Positions 24,933-34,173 of a stretch of 64,000 nucleotides of DNA are shown one piece after another; the first letter of the stretch is position 1, and every line of letters begins with the position of its first letter. A program made the position numbers and the translations under genes. Below the pieces are notes generated by a model. It did no database searches. It had not been told where the DNA came from and was given only the letters and a program-made list of their open reading frames with translations. Origin of the DNA: Motiliproteus sp036961355 (GTDB taxonomy: Bacteria > Pseudomonadota > Gammaproteobacteria > Pseudomonadales > Balneatricaceae); NCBI GenBank assembly GCA_036961355.1, contig JBALVL010000005.1, positions 1 through 64,000 on the forward strand, given 5' to 3'.

Positions 24933-25496
24933 TCAGTTAAGGGGAGGATGCCGAAAACAGCTGCTCAGATGATCGTTGACCATGCCGGTAGCCTGCATAA
25001 AGGCGTAACAGATGGTCGGTCCGACAAACTTAAAACCGCGTTTCTTCAGGTCCTTACTCATCGCTTCCGATTGCGGCGTAGAAACGGGTACTTCAGCCAT
25101 ACTGGACCAGCGGTTGATGACTGGCTGATGATCAACAAACGACCAGATGTAACGATCAAAACTGCCGAACTCGCCCTGCACCGTTAAAAACACTCGGGCA
25201 TTCTTGACGGAAGCCTCAATTTTGAGCCGGTTACGCACAATCCCTGCATCGCTAAGCAGACTCTCGCGCTTACTGGCATCAAACACAGCAACCTCAACCG
25301 GATCGAACTGCCGATATACCGCTCGGTAATGGTCACGTTTTTTGAGAATCGTGAGCCAACTTAACCCCGCCTGTGCGCCTTCGAGTATTAAAGACTCAAA
25401 CAGCAGCCGGTCATCGTGCAGCGGCACGCCCCACTCGTGGTCATGGTACAGCTGGTACAGCTCATTGTCGGAACACCAATCACAGCGAACCGTCAT
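24933..25496 (-). CDS. tag: DNA-3-methyladenine glycosylase I
   Basis: 187 residues, usual length for Tag. It begins with CDWCSDNELYQLYHDHEWGVP, supplying the zinc-binding cysteine and the conserved H-D-x-E-W-G motif, and continues with LFESLILEGAQAGLSW, the helix-hairpin-helix region and a C-terminal KFVGPTICYAFMQATGMVNDH with the other zinc ligands. Tag excises 3-methyladenine from alkylated DNA. Its start shares one base with the stop of the upstream TetR-type gene (TGATG), so the two are translationally coupled. Confidence 0.95.
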   Translation of the reverse strand: MTVRCDWCSDNELYQLYHDHEWGVPLHDDRLLFESLILEGAQAGLSWLTILKKRDHYRAVYRQFDPVEVAVFDASKRESLLSDAGIVRNRLKIEASVKNARVFLTVQGEFGSFDRYIWSFVDHQPVINRWSSMAEVPVSTPQSEAMSKDLKKRGFKFVGPTICYAFMQATGMVNDHLSSCFRHPPLN

Positions 25497-26113
25497 CAGA
25501 CCGGTTCCGCCTTAACGGGCACTACCGCTGCCTGTTCAAAAGCCGCCATCATCGATACGGTCATCGCCTCCATCGCGGCTCTTCCACTGCGGTTGCAACT
25601 CATCACCTGCAACCCCAAACACGACATCAACAGATACTTAGCCAACCCGGCTGCGTCGACATCCTCTTTCAACTCATCACACTTCTGCGCCCGCACTATC
25701 GCATCGCTGAAAACTTGCTCGATCAGTGCATAGCTCTGGTCGATTCGCGCTTTCACCTTGGCATCGCTGCCCCCCTGCTCTAGCTGGATTTTGAGCAGCA
25801 AACAGCCTCGCGCATCCGGGTCATCGCAACACTCATCAACCAGCTCCTGTAACAACTGCCTCACCAGCTCAAGCAGCGGCCGGTGCTGATCCATCAGCGC
25901 ACGAAACATATCCACTCGCCAGCGGCTGTAACGCTCCAGACTCTCCATCAACAAATCATGTTTGGAGTTAAAGGTGTTATAGATGCTTCCCGGCTTAAGC
26001 CGGGTTTCTTGTACCAGGTCGGCCACTGATGTGGCCTGATAGCCTTTCAGCCAAAACAGTTCAGTTACTTGAGACAATACCTGCTCACGGTCAAATGCCA
26101 GTGCGCGTCCCAT
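25496..26113 (-). CDS. TetR/AcrR family transcriptional regulator
   Basis: 205 residues. The N-terminal helix-turn-helix (about 8-55) has GYQATSVADLVQETRLKPGSIYNTFNSKHDLL, the pattern of the AcrR/TetR group close to NemR/YxaF-type regulators. The C-terminal ligand domain includes the C-C pair DECCDDPDARGC, so thiol or electrophile sensing is conceivable, but this is inference. Its stop overlaps the tag start by one base; an alkylation-repair gene cotranscribed with a TetR regulator is unusual. Confidence 0.9.
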   Translation of the reverse strand: MGRALAFDREQVLSQVTELFWLKGYQATSVADLVQETRLKPGSIYNTFNSKHDLLMESLERYSRWRVDMFRALMDQHRPLLELVRQLLQELVDECCDDPDARGCLLLKIQLEQGGSDAKVKARIDQSYALIEQVFSDAIVRAQKCDELKEDVDAAGLAKYLLMSCLGLQVMSCNRSGRAAMEAMTVSMMAAFEQAAVVPVKAEPV

Positions 26114-26191
26114 AAAAATGTCCTCATGATTGATCGAGGTCCGTTCAATCGATAGGGCTTAGTCTTTCTTCTAAGTTTAATATTGCTGGAA

Positions 26192-26473
26192 TTAATGTTT
26201 GGTCGGTGCCTTAGCCTTCATCGGTACAAAGGTTAACACCTGTTCATCGCTGGCGGTCGATGGTTCCGAAGGCGATGATTCCGGGACCGGTTGATTGACC
26301 CGGGTAACCAGCTCCTCTGGGTCGTTACGACCGTCGAGTCGCATCGCGTCCTGATAGTCGCACTGAACACACTCGCGATACTCTTTGATGTCATCGCGCC
26401 AGAGTCGCAATTTATCCAGTTCGCCACAGCGCGGACAAACCGCTCCGGCGATAAAACGCTTAGTGATAGTCAT
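26192..26473 (-). CDS. yheV: YheV family zinc-ribbon protein
   Basis: 93 residues. The first half matches the YheV family: KRFIAGAVCPRCG, then a W-R-D segment and ECVQCDY, giving two CxxC pairs that should bind one zinc. Function unknown. Its start overlaps the prlC stop by four bases (ATGA), the usual partnership of yheV with oligopeptidase A. The C-terminal 45 residues are polar and low in complexity, longer than in the E. coli protein. Confidence 0.88.
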   Translation of the reverse strand: MTITKRFIAGAVCPRCGELDKLRLWRDDIKEYRECVQCDYQDAMRLDGRNDPEELVTRVNQPVPESSPSEPSTASDEQVLTFVPMKAKAPTKH

Positions 26474-28584
26474 GATGCATCGGTCTCCGTCGACGTTGAA
26501 GCGCTCGGGATGATACCAGAATGACGTAGCAACGCGTCAACCCGTGGTTCACGACCGCGAAAAGCGACAAAAAGCGACATCGGATCGGCTGATCCACCAC
26601 GCTCAAGTATCTGCGTTAAAAAGCGCTGTCCGGCTTGCTGGCTAAACACTCCCTGCTCTTCAAACAACGAAAAAGCATCGGCCGATAACACTTCGGCCCA
26701 TTTGTAACTGTAATAACCGGCAGCGTAGCCTCCAGAAAAGATATGCGAGAAGCTATTTTGGAAACGGTTGAAGTCCGGCACCGGTACCACCGCCGTTTCG
26801 CTGCGGACCTGCGCCAACAGCGCCTGCACATCGGTCGCTGCTTGACCTCCGTCTACCGCAGCACAAAAGTCACGGTGCAGCACGAAATCAAACAGCGAGA
26901 ACTCCAGCTGCCGCACCATCAACATACCCGCTTGAAAATTACGCGCCGCCAGCATCGCATCGAGTAACGACTGGGGTAGCGCGTCACCGGTCTGGTAGTG
27001 GCCCGAGATTCGCGCCAGCGCTTCGGGCTGCCAACACCAGTTTTCCAGAAACTGGCTCGGCAGTTCGACCGCATCCCAGGCCACGCCGTTAATTCCCGAA
27101 ACACCGGACCAGTCGATCTGGGTCAGCATATGGTGCAGGCCGTGGCCAAATTCGTGGAACAGCGTGGTCACTTCGTTGTGGGTGAGCAGCGCCGGATCAT
27201 CGCCGACCGGCGGAGTAAAGTTACACACCAGATAAGCGACCGGTAACTGCAACGAACCGTCATCGAGGCGCCGCCGTACCCGGCATTCATCCATCCAGGC
27301 GCCGCCACGCTTATGGGCCCGGGCGTAAGGGTCGAGGTAGAAGTAGCCGATCGCCTCTCCGGCACGACTGATACGAAATAAGCGAGCATCCGGGTGCCAC
27401 AATGAATGGGCCAGTTCGCTCTGCTCGACCGCATCGATTTCGATATCAAACAGCTCAGCGGCAATACCAAACATCCCCTGCCGAACCCGGTCTATCGGAA
27501 AGTAGGGACGTAGCTGTTCTTGTGAGAGATCGTAGCGCTGCTGACGCAACTTCTCACCGTAGTAGGTGACATCCCAGGCCTGCAATCCCGCCACCGGGTC
27601 GATGCCATCACGCTGTACGGCAAACTGTTGCAACTCGGCAAACTCCTGTTGCGCCATCGGCCGGCTACGCTCGGCCAGATCCTGCAGAAAGCCGACCACC
27701 TGATCGGTATCATCGGCCATCTTGGTCGCCAGCGAGAACTCGGCGAAATTGTTAAACCCAAGCAGCTGCGCCAACTCATGCCGCAGCACTAAAATCTCGT
27801 CGATCAACGTGCTGTTATCCCAGCGCCCGGCATCGGGCCCTTGATCGGATGCGCGGGTTGCAAACGCCCGGTAAACCTCTTGCCGCAATGCCCTGTCATC
27901 GGCGTAACTGATCGCGGCAAAGTAACTGGGGAAGTCCAGCGTCAACAGATAGCCGTCCAGCTGCTTGACCTCAGCCGCCTGTTTGGCCGCTGCGATAGCA
28001 CTGTCGGGTAATCCCGCCAACGCTTCGGCGTTATCAAGCAGTTTGCTCCAGGCGTTAGTGGCGTCGAGCACATTCTCAGAGAAACGACTGGTTAGCTCCG
28101 ACAATCGTTGCTTCAGTTCGGCGTAACGCGGCCGTTGCCGCTCAGGAAGATCAATCCCCGACAGATGAAAGTCACGCAGTGCATGCTGAACCAGCGTCCG
28201 CTGTGCCTGATCCAGACTAGCAAAACCCTCGCTGTCGGCCAGCTGGCGGTAGGCTTGATACAGCCGCTCATTCTGACCCTGCTCGGTATGGAATTGCGTC
28301 AGTTTGGGCAGTACCGCGTTATAGGCCTGGCGCAACTCGTCGCTGTTGACCACCGAATTCAGATGACTGACCGGCGACCAGGCTTGGTTGAGCCGGTCAT
28401 CAATCGCCTCCAACTGCTCGATCAGCATCCAGCCTTGCAGAGACTGATCAGCAACCCGGTCCAGCAGCTGCTCCAACGCCTGCTTGCTGTCGGCCAGCAG
28501 TTGATCAAACGCCGGTTCTATGGCGGCAGCCGTAATCTGGTCGAACGGGGGCAAGGTGTGATCTTGCAACAACGGGTTGGTCAT
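26470..28584 (-). CDS. prlC: Oligopeptidase A (M3 family metallopeptidase)
   Basis: 704 residues, full length. The zinc-binding HEFGH motif lies at 477-481, followed by the downstream glutamate region (ELPSQFLENWCW). The N-terminal half is the helical M3 domain. PrlC degrades short peptides in the cytoplasm, including cleaved signal peptides. It is cotranscribed with yheV, and its promoter faces the gamma carbonic anhydrase gene across about 180 bp. Confidence 0.96.
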   Translation of the reverse strand: MTNPLLQDHTLPPFDQITAAAIEPAFDQLLADSKQALEQLLDRVADQSLQGWMLIEQLEAIDDRLNQAWSPVSHLNSVVNSDELRQAYNAVLPKLTQFHTEQGQNERLYQAYRQLADSEGFASLDQAQRTLVQHALRDFHLSGIDLPERQRPRYAELKQRLSELTSRFSENVLDATNAWSKLLDNAEALAGLPDSAIAAAKQAAEVKQLDGYLLTLDFPSYFAAISYADDRALRQEVYRAFATRASDQGPDAGRWDNSTLIDEILVLRHELAQLLGFNNFAEFSLATKMADDTDQVVGFLQDLAERSRPMAQQEFAELQQFAVQRDGIDPVAGLQAWDVTYYGEKLRQQRYDLSQEQLRPYFPIDRVRQGMFGIAAELFDIEIDAVEQSELAHSLWHPDARLFRISRAGEAIGYFYLDPYARAHKRGGAWMDECRVRRRLDDGSLQLPVAYLVCNFTPPVGDDPALLTHNEVTTLFHEFGHGLHHMLTQIDWSGVSGINGVAWDAVELPSQFLENWCWQPEALARISGHYQTGDALPQSLLDAMLAARNFQAGMLMVRQLEFSLFDFVLHRDFCAAVDGGQAATDVQALLAQVRSETAVVPVPDFNRFQNSFSHIFSGGYAAGYYSYKWAEVLSADAFSLFEEQGVFSQQAGQRFLTQILERGGSADPMSLFVAFRGREPRVDALLRHSGIIPSASTSTETDAS

Positions 28585-28765
28585 AGGGTCGGATCCACTA
28601 ACAATGGTTGGTAAAGAAACAGAGAGGCATAAGAGAATCTGTCTCGGGCAAAAATCGGCAGACGCTCATCGTAACCTCTCAGTTTGGAGTAGAATGGCGC
28701 AGCCAACGGACACAATATCACTCTCGGCCTAACATCAAACAGCAGTTTACATGGAGCCCATCCAC

Positions 28766-29314
28766 ATGAAAATTCGTAGCTACCAGGGAATGACCCCAAA
28801 GATCGGCGACAAGGTACTGGTCGACCCCTCTGCCGTGGTGCTGGGTGATGTCGAGATCGGCGATGATTGCTCTGTCTGGCCGTTGGTTGCGATACGCGGC
28901 GACATGCACCGCATTCGCATTGGCCAGCGCACCAGCGTACAGGACGGCTCGGTACTCCACATCACCCATGCTGGCCCTTACAACAGCGATGGTTTCCCCC
29001 TGATCATCGGTTCCGATGTCACCATCGGCCATCAGGCGATGCTGCACGGCTGCACACTCGGCGACCGGATATTGGTCGGCATGGGCTCGATGGTGATGGA
29101 CGGTGCCGTGATCGAGGATGATGTGGTGCTCGGTGCTGGCTCGCTGGTCCCTCCGGGGAAGCGGCTTGAGAGCGGTTACCTGTATGTGGGCCGCCCAGCC
29201 AAGCAGGTACGACCCCTGACCGAAAAAGAGATGAATTACTTCAACTACACCGCCGGAAACTACGTCAAACTGAAAGATAAACATCTGCTCGAAGCCTACG
29301 CCCAACTGCCATAA
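28766..29314 (+). CDS. Gamma carbonic anhydrase family protein (YrdA-like)
   Basis: 182 residues from the ATG at 28766; an ATG five codons earlier has no ribosome site, while GGAG precedes this one. It is a left-handed beta-helix of hexapeptide repeats (for example VLGDVEIGDDCSVWP, DVTIGHQAMLHGCTLGDRILVG). The metal ligands of gamma carbonic anhydrases are visible as H in SVLHITH and H-x4-H in GHQAMLHG. Many YrdA/PaaY-type members lack proven carbonic anhydrase activity, so the activity is unproven here. Confidence 0.93.
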   Translation: MKIRSYQGMTPKIGDKVLVDPSAVVLGDVEIGDDCSVWPLVAIRGDMHRIRIGQRTSVQDGSVLHITHAGPYNSDGFPLIIGSDVTIGHQAMLHGCTLGDRILVGMGSMVMDGAVIEDDVVLGAGSLVPPGKRLESGYLYVGRPAKQVRPLTEKEMNYFNYTAGNYVKLKDKHLLEAYAQLP

Positions 29315-29354
29315 GCAGCTTCTAGCCTCTCACGCGAAACAGGTTCGAAAAACT

Positions 29355-30026
29355 ATGCCCTATCAACACCAATGGATCGACGGTGAAGCCGTCGCACTGC
29401 CCATCGGAAAAATCGTCTGCGTGGGTCGTAATTACGCCGAACACGCGCGTGAGCTGAATAACCCGGTACCGGCCTCGCCATTACTGTTTATCAAACCCAG
29501 TACAGCACTGTGCGACCTGCGCCAATCGATCGGACTCAGCAGCAACCGCGGGCCGGTACATTACGAAACAGAGTTGGCAGTGTTGATCGGTCAACCGCTG
29601 ACTCAGGCTACTCCGCAGCAGGCAGAAGCCGCCATCGCCGGCATCGGTTTAGGGCTGGACCTAACGCTGCGGGAGCTGCAGAGCCAGCTCAAGAGCAAAG
29701 GACACCCGTGGGAAGTCGCCAAGGCGTTCGACCACAGTTGCCCGATGAGTCCGTTTGTCCGTTATCCCCGCATCGCAGACATCCATGACTGCCATCTGCG
29801 GCTGGAAGTCGACGGTGAGCTGCGCCAGCACGGTAGCAGCGCCGAGATGCTGACGCCGGTACTGCAGCTGATAAGCCTGTGCAGTAACCACTTCACGCTG
29901 TTACCGGGAGATATCGTGATGACCGGAACCCCTGCCGGGGTCGGTGTCTTAGAAGCGGGAATGAAACTACGATTACAGCTAGAACAGCTTCTGACCGTAG
30001 AAACCCAGGTCGTGGTGCAAGGCTGA
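29355..30026 (+). CDS. Fumarylacetoacetate hydrolase family protein (YcgM-like)
   Basis: 223 residues forming a single FAH domain. The family signature is complete: KIVCVGRNYAEHA near the start, LLFIKPSTAL, the metal-binding E-x-E in HYETELAVLIG and the C-terminal GDIVMTGTPAGVG. YcgM-type members act on small 2-oxo acids as acylpyruvases or oxaloacetate tautomerases. It follows the gamma carbonic anhydrase gene by 40 bp on the same strand, so the two may be cotranscribed. Confidence 0.9.
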   Translation: MPYQHQWIDGEAVALPIGKIVCVGRNYAEHARELNNPVPASPLLFIKPSTALCDLRQSIGLSSNRGPVHYETELAVLIGQPLTQATPQQAEAAIAGIGLGLDLTLRELQSQLKSKGHPWEVAKAFDHSCPMSPFVRYPRIADIHDCHLRLEVDGELRQHGSSAEMLTPVLQLISLCSNHFTLLPGDIVMTGTPAGVGVLEAGMKLRLQLEQLLTVETQVVVQG

Positions 30027-30076
30027 ACGGCACGTGAGCGTATGAACAACTCGAACCAAGAGCTAAAGCTAAAAAA

Positions 30077-30748
30077 CTAAGCTGACGAGGACAGCCGTGC
30101 TATCCGCGCCTGCAACCGCTCCGCATCGAGCTTTAGCTGATCGATCTGATCGTAGAAATGATCCAATTCGGCACGGCAAGGCTGCACCCGGATCTCTTCA
30201 TGAAGCCAGTTATTAATATCATCGAGCAAATTTTCGGACCCGTCGTGCAGCACCGCACGGCCTTTTTTGAACAGGTTTAACAACAATTGTGCGGCAACAT
30301 CACCAACCCGGTCTCCCAGTAAACCTCCCCAGTCCAGATCGAGTTGTTGGGCGATCTCGCGTAGCTGGTTAGCTAGCTGGGTATTGCCGCGTAGTTGTAC
30401 CCGGTTATCAAACGCCAATTGCGGATCGAGTAACAGCGCCAGCAGATCGGACGGTGCCCCTTCTATATCACAGTCGGGTTGCGGCACCTCTTCGGCGGCA
30501 ACCAAACCGATCCCTTCGGCACCGATCACCACACCTAGCTGCACAGCGGGCAACGTCAAGGTTAACCGCAGACTTCGCCCCTGCAACTGAGCCAGACGGC
30601 GCATCGCCACCGGATCACGGCGGATCGCTTTATTGATCGCCAGCTCCAGCAGCATGCCCGGCTCACTGCGAAGCCAGCTATTGAGGCCACCCGTTAGCCC
30701 AGCGTTGTATTCTTGAGAACTCTCTTGTGAACTGGCGGTGTCAGTCAT
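30077..30748 (-). CDS. ubiJ: Ubiquinone biosynthesis accessory factor UbiJ (SCP2 domain)
   Basis: 223 residues. The N-terminal SCP2-like lipid-binding domain (about 25-135) is followed by the UbiJ-type segment LDLDWGGLLGDRVGDVAAQL and a charged C-terminal helix with a likely coiled coil (DHFYDQIDQLKLDAERLQAR). UbiJ with UbiK binds ubiquinone intermediates and assembles the soluble Ubi complex. It normally stands between ubiE and ubiB; neither is adjacent here. Instead it follows the DUF971 gene by 70 bp. Confidence 0.85.
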   Translation of the reverse strand: MTDTASSQESSQEYNAGLTGGLNSWLRSEPGMLLELAINKAIRRDPVAMRRLAQLQGRSLRLTLTLPAVQLGVVIGAEGIGLVAAEEVPQPDCDIEGAPSDLLALLLDPQLAFDNRVQLRGNTQLANQLREIAQQLDLDWGGLLGDRVGDVAAQLLLNLFKKGRAVLHDGSENLLDDINNWLHEEIRVQPCRAELDHFYDQIDQLKLDAERLQARIARLSSSA

Positions 30749-30818
30749 CGACGTGTTCCATCAAAGAAAAGGCCATAATTAAAGGGGCCGTCATAAATAA
30801 GACCGTATTAACACCCAG

Positions 30819-31223
30819 TTAACGTTTACAGGGCGGATGCAGTTCGACCACCTTGTCGCTCGCCAATAAAGGGTAACGACTGGCACCGGCCTGTTGCAAC
30901 TGATCCAGGTATCGCTGCCAATTACGGTCCCGGTTATGACACAACTGGTACAGATAGTCCCAGTCGTACAGACCAGTATCGTGGCCATCATCGAAAATCA
31001 GCTTTAGCGCATAGTTACCGCTAGCCTCAACCCCGACCAACGCCACCTCTTTCTTGCCGGTCTGAAGCACCGGATTGCCATGCCCGCGCACTTCAGCCGA
31101 CGGTGAATAGACACGCAGGTACTCGGCATCAAGCCGATAACTGCCATCGGCATATTCCAGTTCCAGCTGCTTTGACTGCAGATGCAGGGCGATCTTGCTG
31201 GGGCGTTGATTGACGTCGGTCAT
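30819..31223 (-). CDS. DUF971 domain protein (gamma-butyrobetaine hydroxylase-like N-terminal domain)
   Basis: 134 residues, a single DUF971 domain with the typical strand order: LELEYADGSYRLDAEYLRVYSPSAEVRGHG, then VGVEASGNYALKLIFDDGHDTGLYDWDYLY. In other bacteria the domain is found next to hslVU or in iron-sulfur carrier proteins; its role is not settled. The gene lies about 60 bp after hslU on the same strand, the order also known in Pseudomonas. Confidence 0.92.
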   Translation of the reverse strand: MTDVNQRPSKIALHLQSKQLELEYADGSYRLDAEYLRVYSPSAEVRGHGNPVLQTGKKEVALVGVEASGNYALKLIFDDGHDTGLYDWDYLYQLCHNRDRNWQRYLDQLQQAGASRYPLLASDKVVELHPPCKR

Positions 31224-31283
31224 CAGATCTACTCTTAAAGAGAACGGTTACGGCGGTACTAATTCAACATTACTGATGACAAG

Positions 31284-32609
31284 TTAAAGAATGTACTGAC
31301 TCAGGTCTTCGTCTTTCGCCAACTCACCCAACGCCGCTTCAACATAAGCCGCGTCAACCCGCAGCGTAGTGTCGGCACTATCACCGGCGTTAAAGGAGAT
31401 CTCCTCCAGCAGCCGCTCCATCATCGTGTGCAGCCGACGGGCACCGATATTTTCGCTACGCTCGTTAACGTCGAACGCCATCTGCGCAATCCGCTCAATG
31501 CCATCTTCGCTGAAACTCAGCGAAACCCCTTCGGTACCCAGCAACGCTTGATACTGCTCGGTTAACGACGCATCCGGTTCGGTCAAAATGCGTTTAAAGT
31601 CATCAGGGGTTAGTGCCGCCAGTTCGACCCGGATCGGTAGCCGGCCCTGTAGCTCAGGAATCAGATCTGAGGGCTTGGACAGATGGAAGGCACCGGAGGC
31701 GATAAACAGCACGTGGTCGGTTTTAACCATGCCGTACTTGGTGTTGACGGTGCAGCCTTCGATCAACGGCAGCAGGTCACGCTGCACCCCTTCACGCGAG
31801 ACATCACCACCACCGCCAGAATCGGCGCGTTTGGCCACCTTATCGATCTCATCAAGGAAAACGATGCCATTCTGCTCAACCAGATCAACCGCCATCTGCT
31901 TGATATCGTCCTCTTTTACCAGTGCAGCCGCTTCTTCATCCCGGAGCAACTTCAGCGCCTCCTTGACTTTCATGCGGCGGCTCTTGACCTTGTCGCCACC
32001 GAGGTTGGAGAACATCCCCTGTAGCTGGTTGGTCATCTCTTCCATCCCAGGAGGTGCCATGATTTCGACTCCCACCGGTTTGGCGCTGACTTCAATATCA
32101 ATCTCTTTGTCGTCCAGATCACCTTCGCGCAGCTTCTTGCGGAACAACTGGCGCGTGCTGTTTGGCTCGCTCTCGTTGTTCTCTTCGCCACGGGCCGGTG
32201 GCAGCAATGCGTCCAAGATGCGCTCCTCAGCGGCATCATCGGCACGGTGACCCACTTTGGCCATCTCACTCTGACGCAGCATCGTCACCGCCATATCAAC
32301 CAGATCACGGACGATCGACTCAACATCACGCCCAACATAACCAACTTCGGTAAACTTGGTCGCTTCGATCTTGATGAACGGCGCATTGGCCAGTTTCGCC
32401 AAACGGCGCGCAATTTCAGTCTTACCAACGCCGGTCGGGCCGATCATCAAAATATTCTTGGGTGAAATTTCAGCCCGCATAGTGTCGTCGAGCTGCATTC
32501 GACGCCAGCGATTACGCAATGCGATCGCGACCGCCCGCTTAGCATCGGCCTGGCCGATAATATGATGGTCAAGTTCGTGAACAATCTCTCGTGGAGTCAT
32601 CTGGGACAT
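31284..32609 (-). CDS. hslU: ATP-dependent protease ATPase subunit HslU
   Basis: 441 residues. AAA+ protein with Walker A GPTGVGKT (57-64), the pore loop GYVG (90-93), Walker B IVFLDEIDK and a C-terminus DEDLSQYIL that docks into HslV to activate it. The I domain about 110-240 is acidic and variable as usual. HslU unfolds substrates and feeds them to HslV. It follows hslV by 53 bp. Confidence 0.98.
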   Translation of the reverse strand: MSQMTPREIVHELDHHIIGQADAKRAVAIALRNRWRRMQLDDTMRAEISPKNILMIGPTGVGKTEIARRLAKLANAPFIKIEATKFTEVGYVGRDVESIVRDLVDMAVTMLRQSEMAKVGHRADDAAEERILDALLPPARGEENNESEPNSTRQLFRKKLREGDLDDKEIDIEVSAKPVGVEIMAPPGMEEMTNQLQGMFSNLGGDKVKSRRMKVKEALKLLRDEEAAALVKEDDIKQMAVDLVEQNGIVFLDEIDKVAKRADSGGGGDVSREGVQRDLLPLIEGCTVNTKYGMVKTDHVLFIASGAFHLSKPSDLIPELQGRLPIRVELAALTPDDFKRILTEPDASLTEQYQALLGTEGVSLSFSEDGIERIAQMAFDVNERSENIGARRLHTMMERLLEEISFNAGDSADTTLRVDAAYVEAALGELAKDEDLSQYIL

Positions 32610-32662
32610 GTTCTGTTCTCGTAGTCGCTATGATTCATCGATGAGCGCGTGAGGGTTCGGCG

Positions 32663-33235
32663 CTAGGCTGGTTTCTGGCCAGCATCGTCTGAGTTGATAT
32701 CGCCGATACCCGGCCCTTCGATCACTTCAATATTAAGCTGATGGTTGGTAAAGACGCAGATATCGGCGGCGATATTGAGGCTTTTCTCGACAATTTGCTG
32801 GGCGCTGAGTTCGGTATTTTCCAACAGAGCACGGGCCGATGCGTGGGCAAAATTGCCACCGGAACCGATCGCAACCAACCCCTGTTCGGGCTCAACCACA
32901 TCGCCGTTGCCGGAAATGATCAACGACGCCTGATCGTTAGCGACCACCAACATCGCCTCCAAACGTCGCAGCGCCCGGTCGCTACGCCACTCTTTCGCCA
33001 TCTCCACCGCTGCCTTGACCAGATTTCCCTGGTACTTCTCCAGCTGAGCCTCAAAACGCTCAAACAGGGTAAAGGCATCGGCCGTACCACCGGCGAAGCC
33101 CGCTATCACTTCACCTTTGAACAACCGCCGAACTTTACGGGCGTTGCCCTTCATTACGGTATTACCAAGCGAGACCTGTCCGTCTCCGCCCAATACCACT
33201 TGATCGCCACGGCGGACGGAGACAATGGTAGTCAT
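32663..33235 (-). CDS. hslV: ATP-dependent protease peptidase subunit HslV
   Basis: 190 residues, proteasome beta-type fold. After removal of Met1 the catalytic Thr2 is exposed (M-TTIVSVRRG). G-G-D-G-Q-V-S-L, the KVRRLF segment and GFAGGTADAF are conserved. The last dozen residues beyond the usual end are polar (DINSDDAGQKPA), slightly longer than E. coli HslV. First gene of hslV-hslU-DUF971; a heat-shock-type promoter candidate lies about 70-100 bp upstream. Confidence 0.97.
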   Translation of the reverse strand: MTTIVSVRRGDQVVLGGDGQVSLGNTVMKGNARKVRRLFKGEVIAGFAGGTADAFTLFERFEAQLEKYQGNLVKAAVEMAKEWRSDRALRRLEAMLVVANDQASLIISGNGDVVEPEQGLVAIGSGGNFAHASARALLENTELSAQQIVEKSLNIAADICVFTNHQLNIEVIEGPGIGDINSDDAGQKPA

Positions 33236-33304
33236 AAGCTATAAGCCTTTAAAATGAATCGCCGCAACAACGCCGCGAGCGTTCAGAGGATATCGATCTA
33301 AATA

Positions 33305-33332
33305 ATGTGGTGATGAAATGACGGAATTCAAG
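33305..33332 (-). promoter_or_regulatory. Candidate sigma-32 promoter of hslVU
   Basis: On the minus strand CTTGAAT (33326-33332) and CACCACAT (33305-33312) are separated by 13 bp. The -35 element matches the heat-shock consensus CTTGAAA well and the -10 matches CCCCATNT at five of eight positions. hslVU is under sigma-32 control in E. coli. Moderate support only. Confidence 0.5.
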
Positions 33333-33396
33333 CGGCGCGATCGGCAACTTTGGTCTGCTACCCGAAAAACTGCGATTGTCGCTTTAGCGATCCGTC

Positions 33397-33993
33397 TCAG
33401 AGCGTGATATGCAGCGGTTGCAGATTCATTCGTACTAATCGATCATACGCTTTATTGAGCTTAGAACGTGAGGCAAAAGGCCCAAGACGAACCCGGTGCC
33501 ACACCGTACCGCTAGAGGAGGTCACTTTTGATGTGGTGACATTTGGCATCCCTTCCAGCAGCAGCTTGGCGCGCAGACTCTCTGCATCGCTGGACCGTTT
33601 AAATGAGCCCGCCTGCAACAGGTGCTTGCTGTAATCGACTGCCGACTTTGGCGTCGACTTGTAAGCCTCAACCTTGGCCGGAACCACTTCGCTTTCGGGA
33701 AGCAGCTTGTAGAATTTATAACCCTCGTCGGATTTAGCCGCAGGTTTGGGTGGTGGCTTAGGCTTGGTTTTAGCAACCGGCGCCACCGCTTGCTGCACTG
33801 CCTGTTGAGTGGCCTGGGGATCGGGATCGACGCCGGCTAACTGATACAGCCCATAACCGAGCCCGCCAACCATCACCAACACCAGCAACGCAGGCCAGAC
33901 CGGCCGTTTTGGTGGCTTTGCTTTGGCTTTAGTGTTCTTGCGGGCGGCCGGGCGTTTAGCTGTTTTTGATCGTTTGGCGTAGTCGTGGGTCAT
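33397..33993 (-). CDS. SPOR domain protein, FtsN-like
   Basis: 198 residues: a basic cytoplasmic N-terminus rich in K, R, A and P (about 1-32), one membrane helix (33-52, ALLVLVMVGGLGYGLYQLAG), a proline- and lysine-rich linker, and a C-terminal SPOR domain (about 120-198; HLLQAGSFKRSSDAESLRAK and VRLGPFASRSKLNKAYDRL). The layout is that of FtsN, which binds denuded septal peptidoglycan and activates division. It stands upstream of hslV, as the FtsN-like gene does in E. coli and Pseudomonas. Confidence 0.88.
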   Translation of the reverse strand: MTHDYAKRSKTAKRPAARKNTKAKAKPPKRPVWPALLVLVMVGGLGYGLYQLAGVDPDPQATQQAVQQAVAPVAKTKPKPPPKPAAKSDEGYKFYKLLPESEVVPAKVEAYKSTPKSAVDYSKHLLQAGSFKRSSDAESLRAKLLLEGMPNVTTSKVTSSSGTVWHRVRLGPFASRSKLNKAYDRLVRMNLQPLHITL

Positions 33994-34173
33994 GGCAAAA
34001 AATACGGCTATCGATGTGTGGCTAGGCCGATCATTATCACCTGATCCTTATCCGAGTGCCACGGCTATTGCGCTAAAGCACTGCAACGCTTGCCGATAAA
34101 GACCCGTGTATTAAAGAAGAACTCAACTAAGGGAGGCCGAACTCTTCCCACCAACTTTAATCAAGGCGGCTGA

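Noticed and set aside
25373..25783. Open frames antisense to tag and the TetR gene
   Set aside because: Overlap two well-supported genes; the translation is low-complexity shadow sequence.
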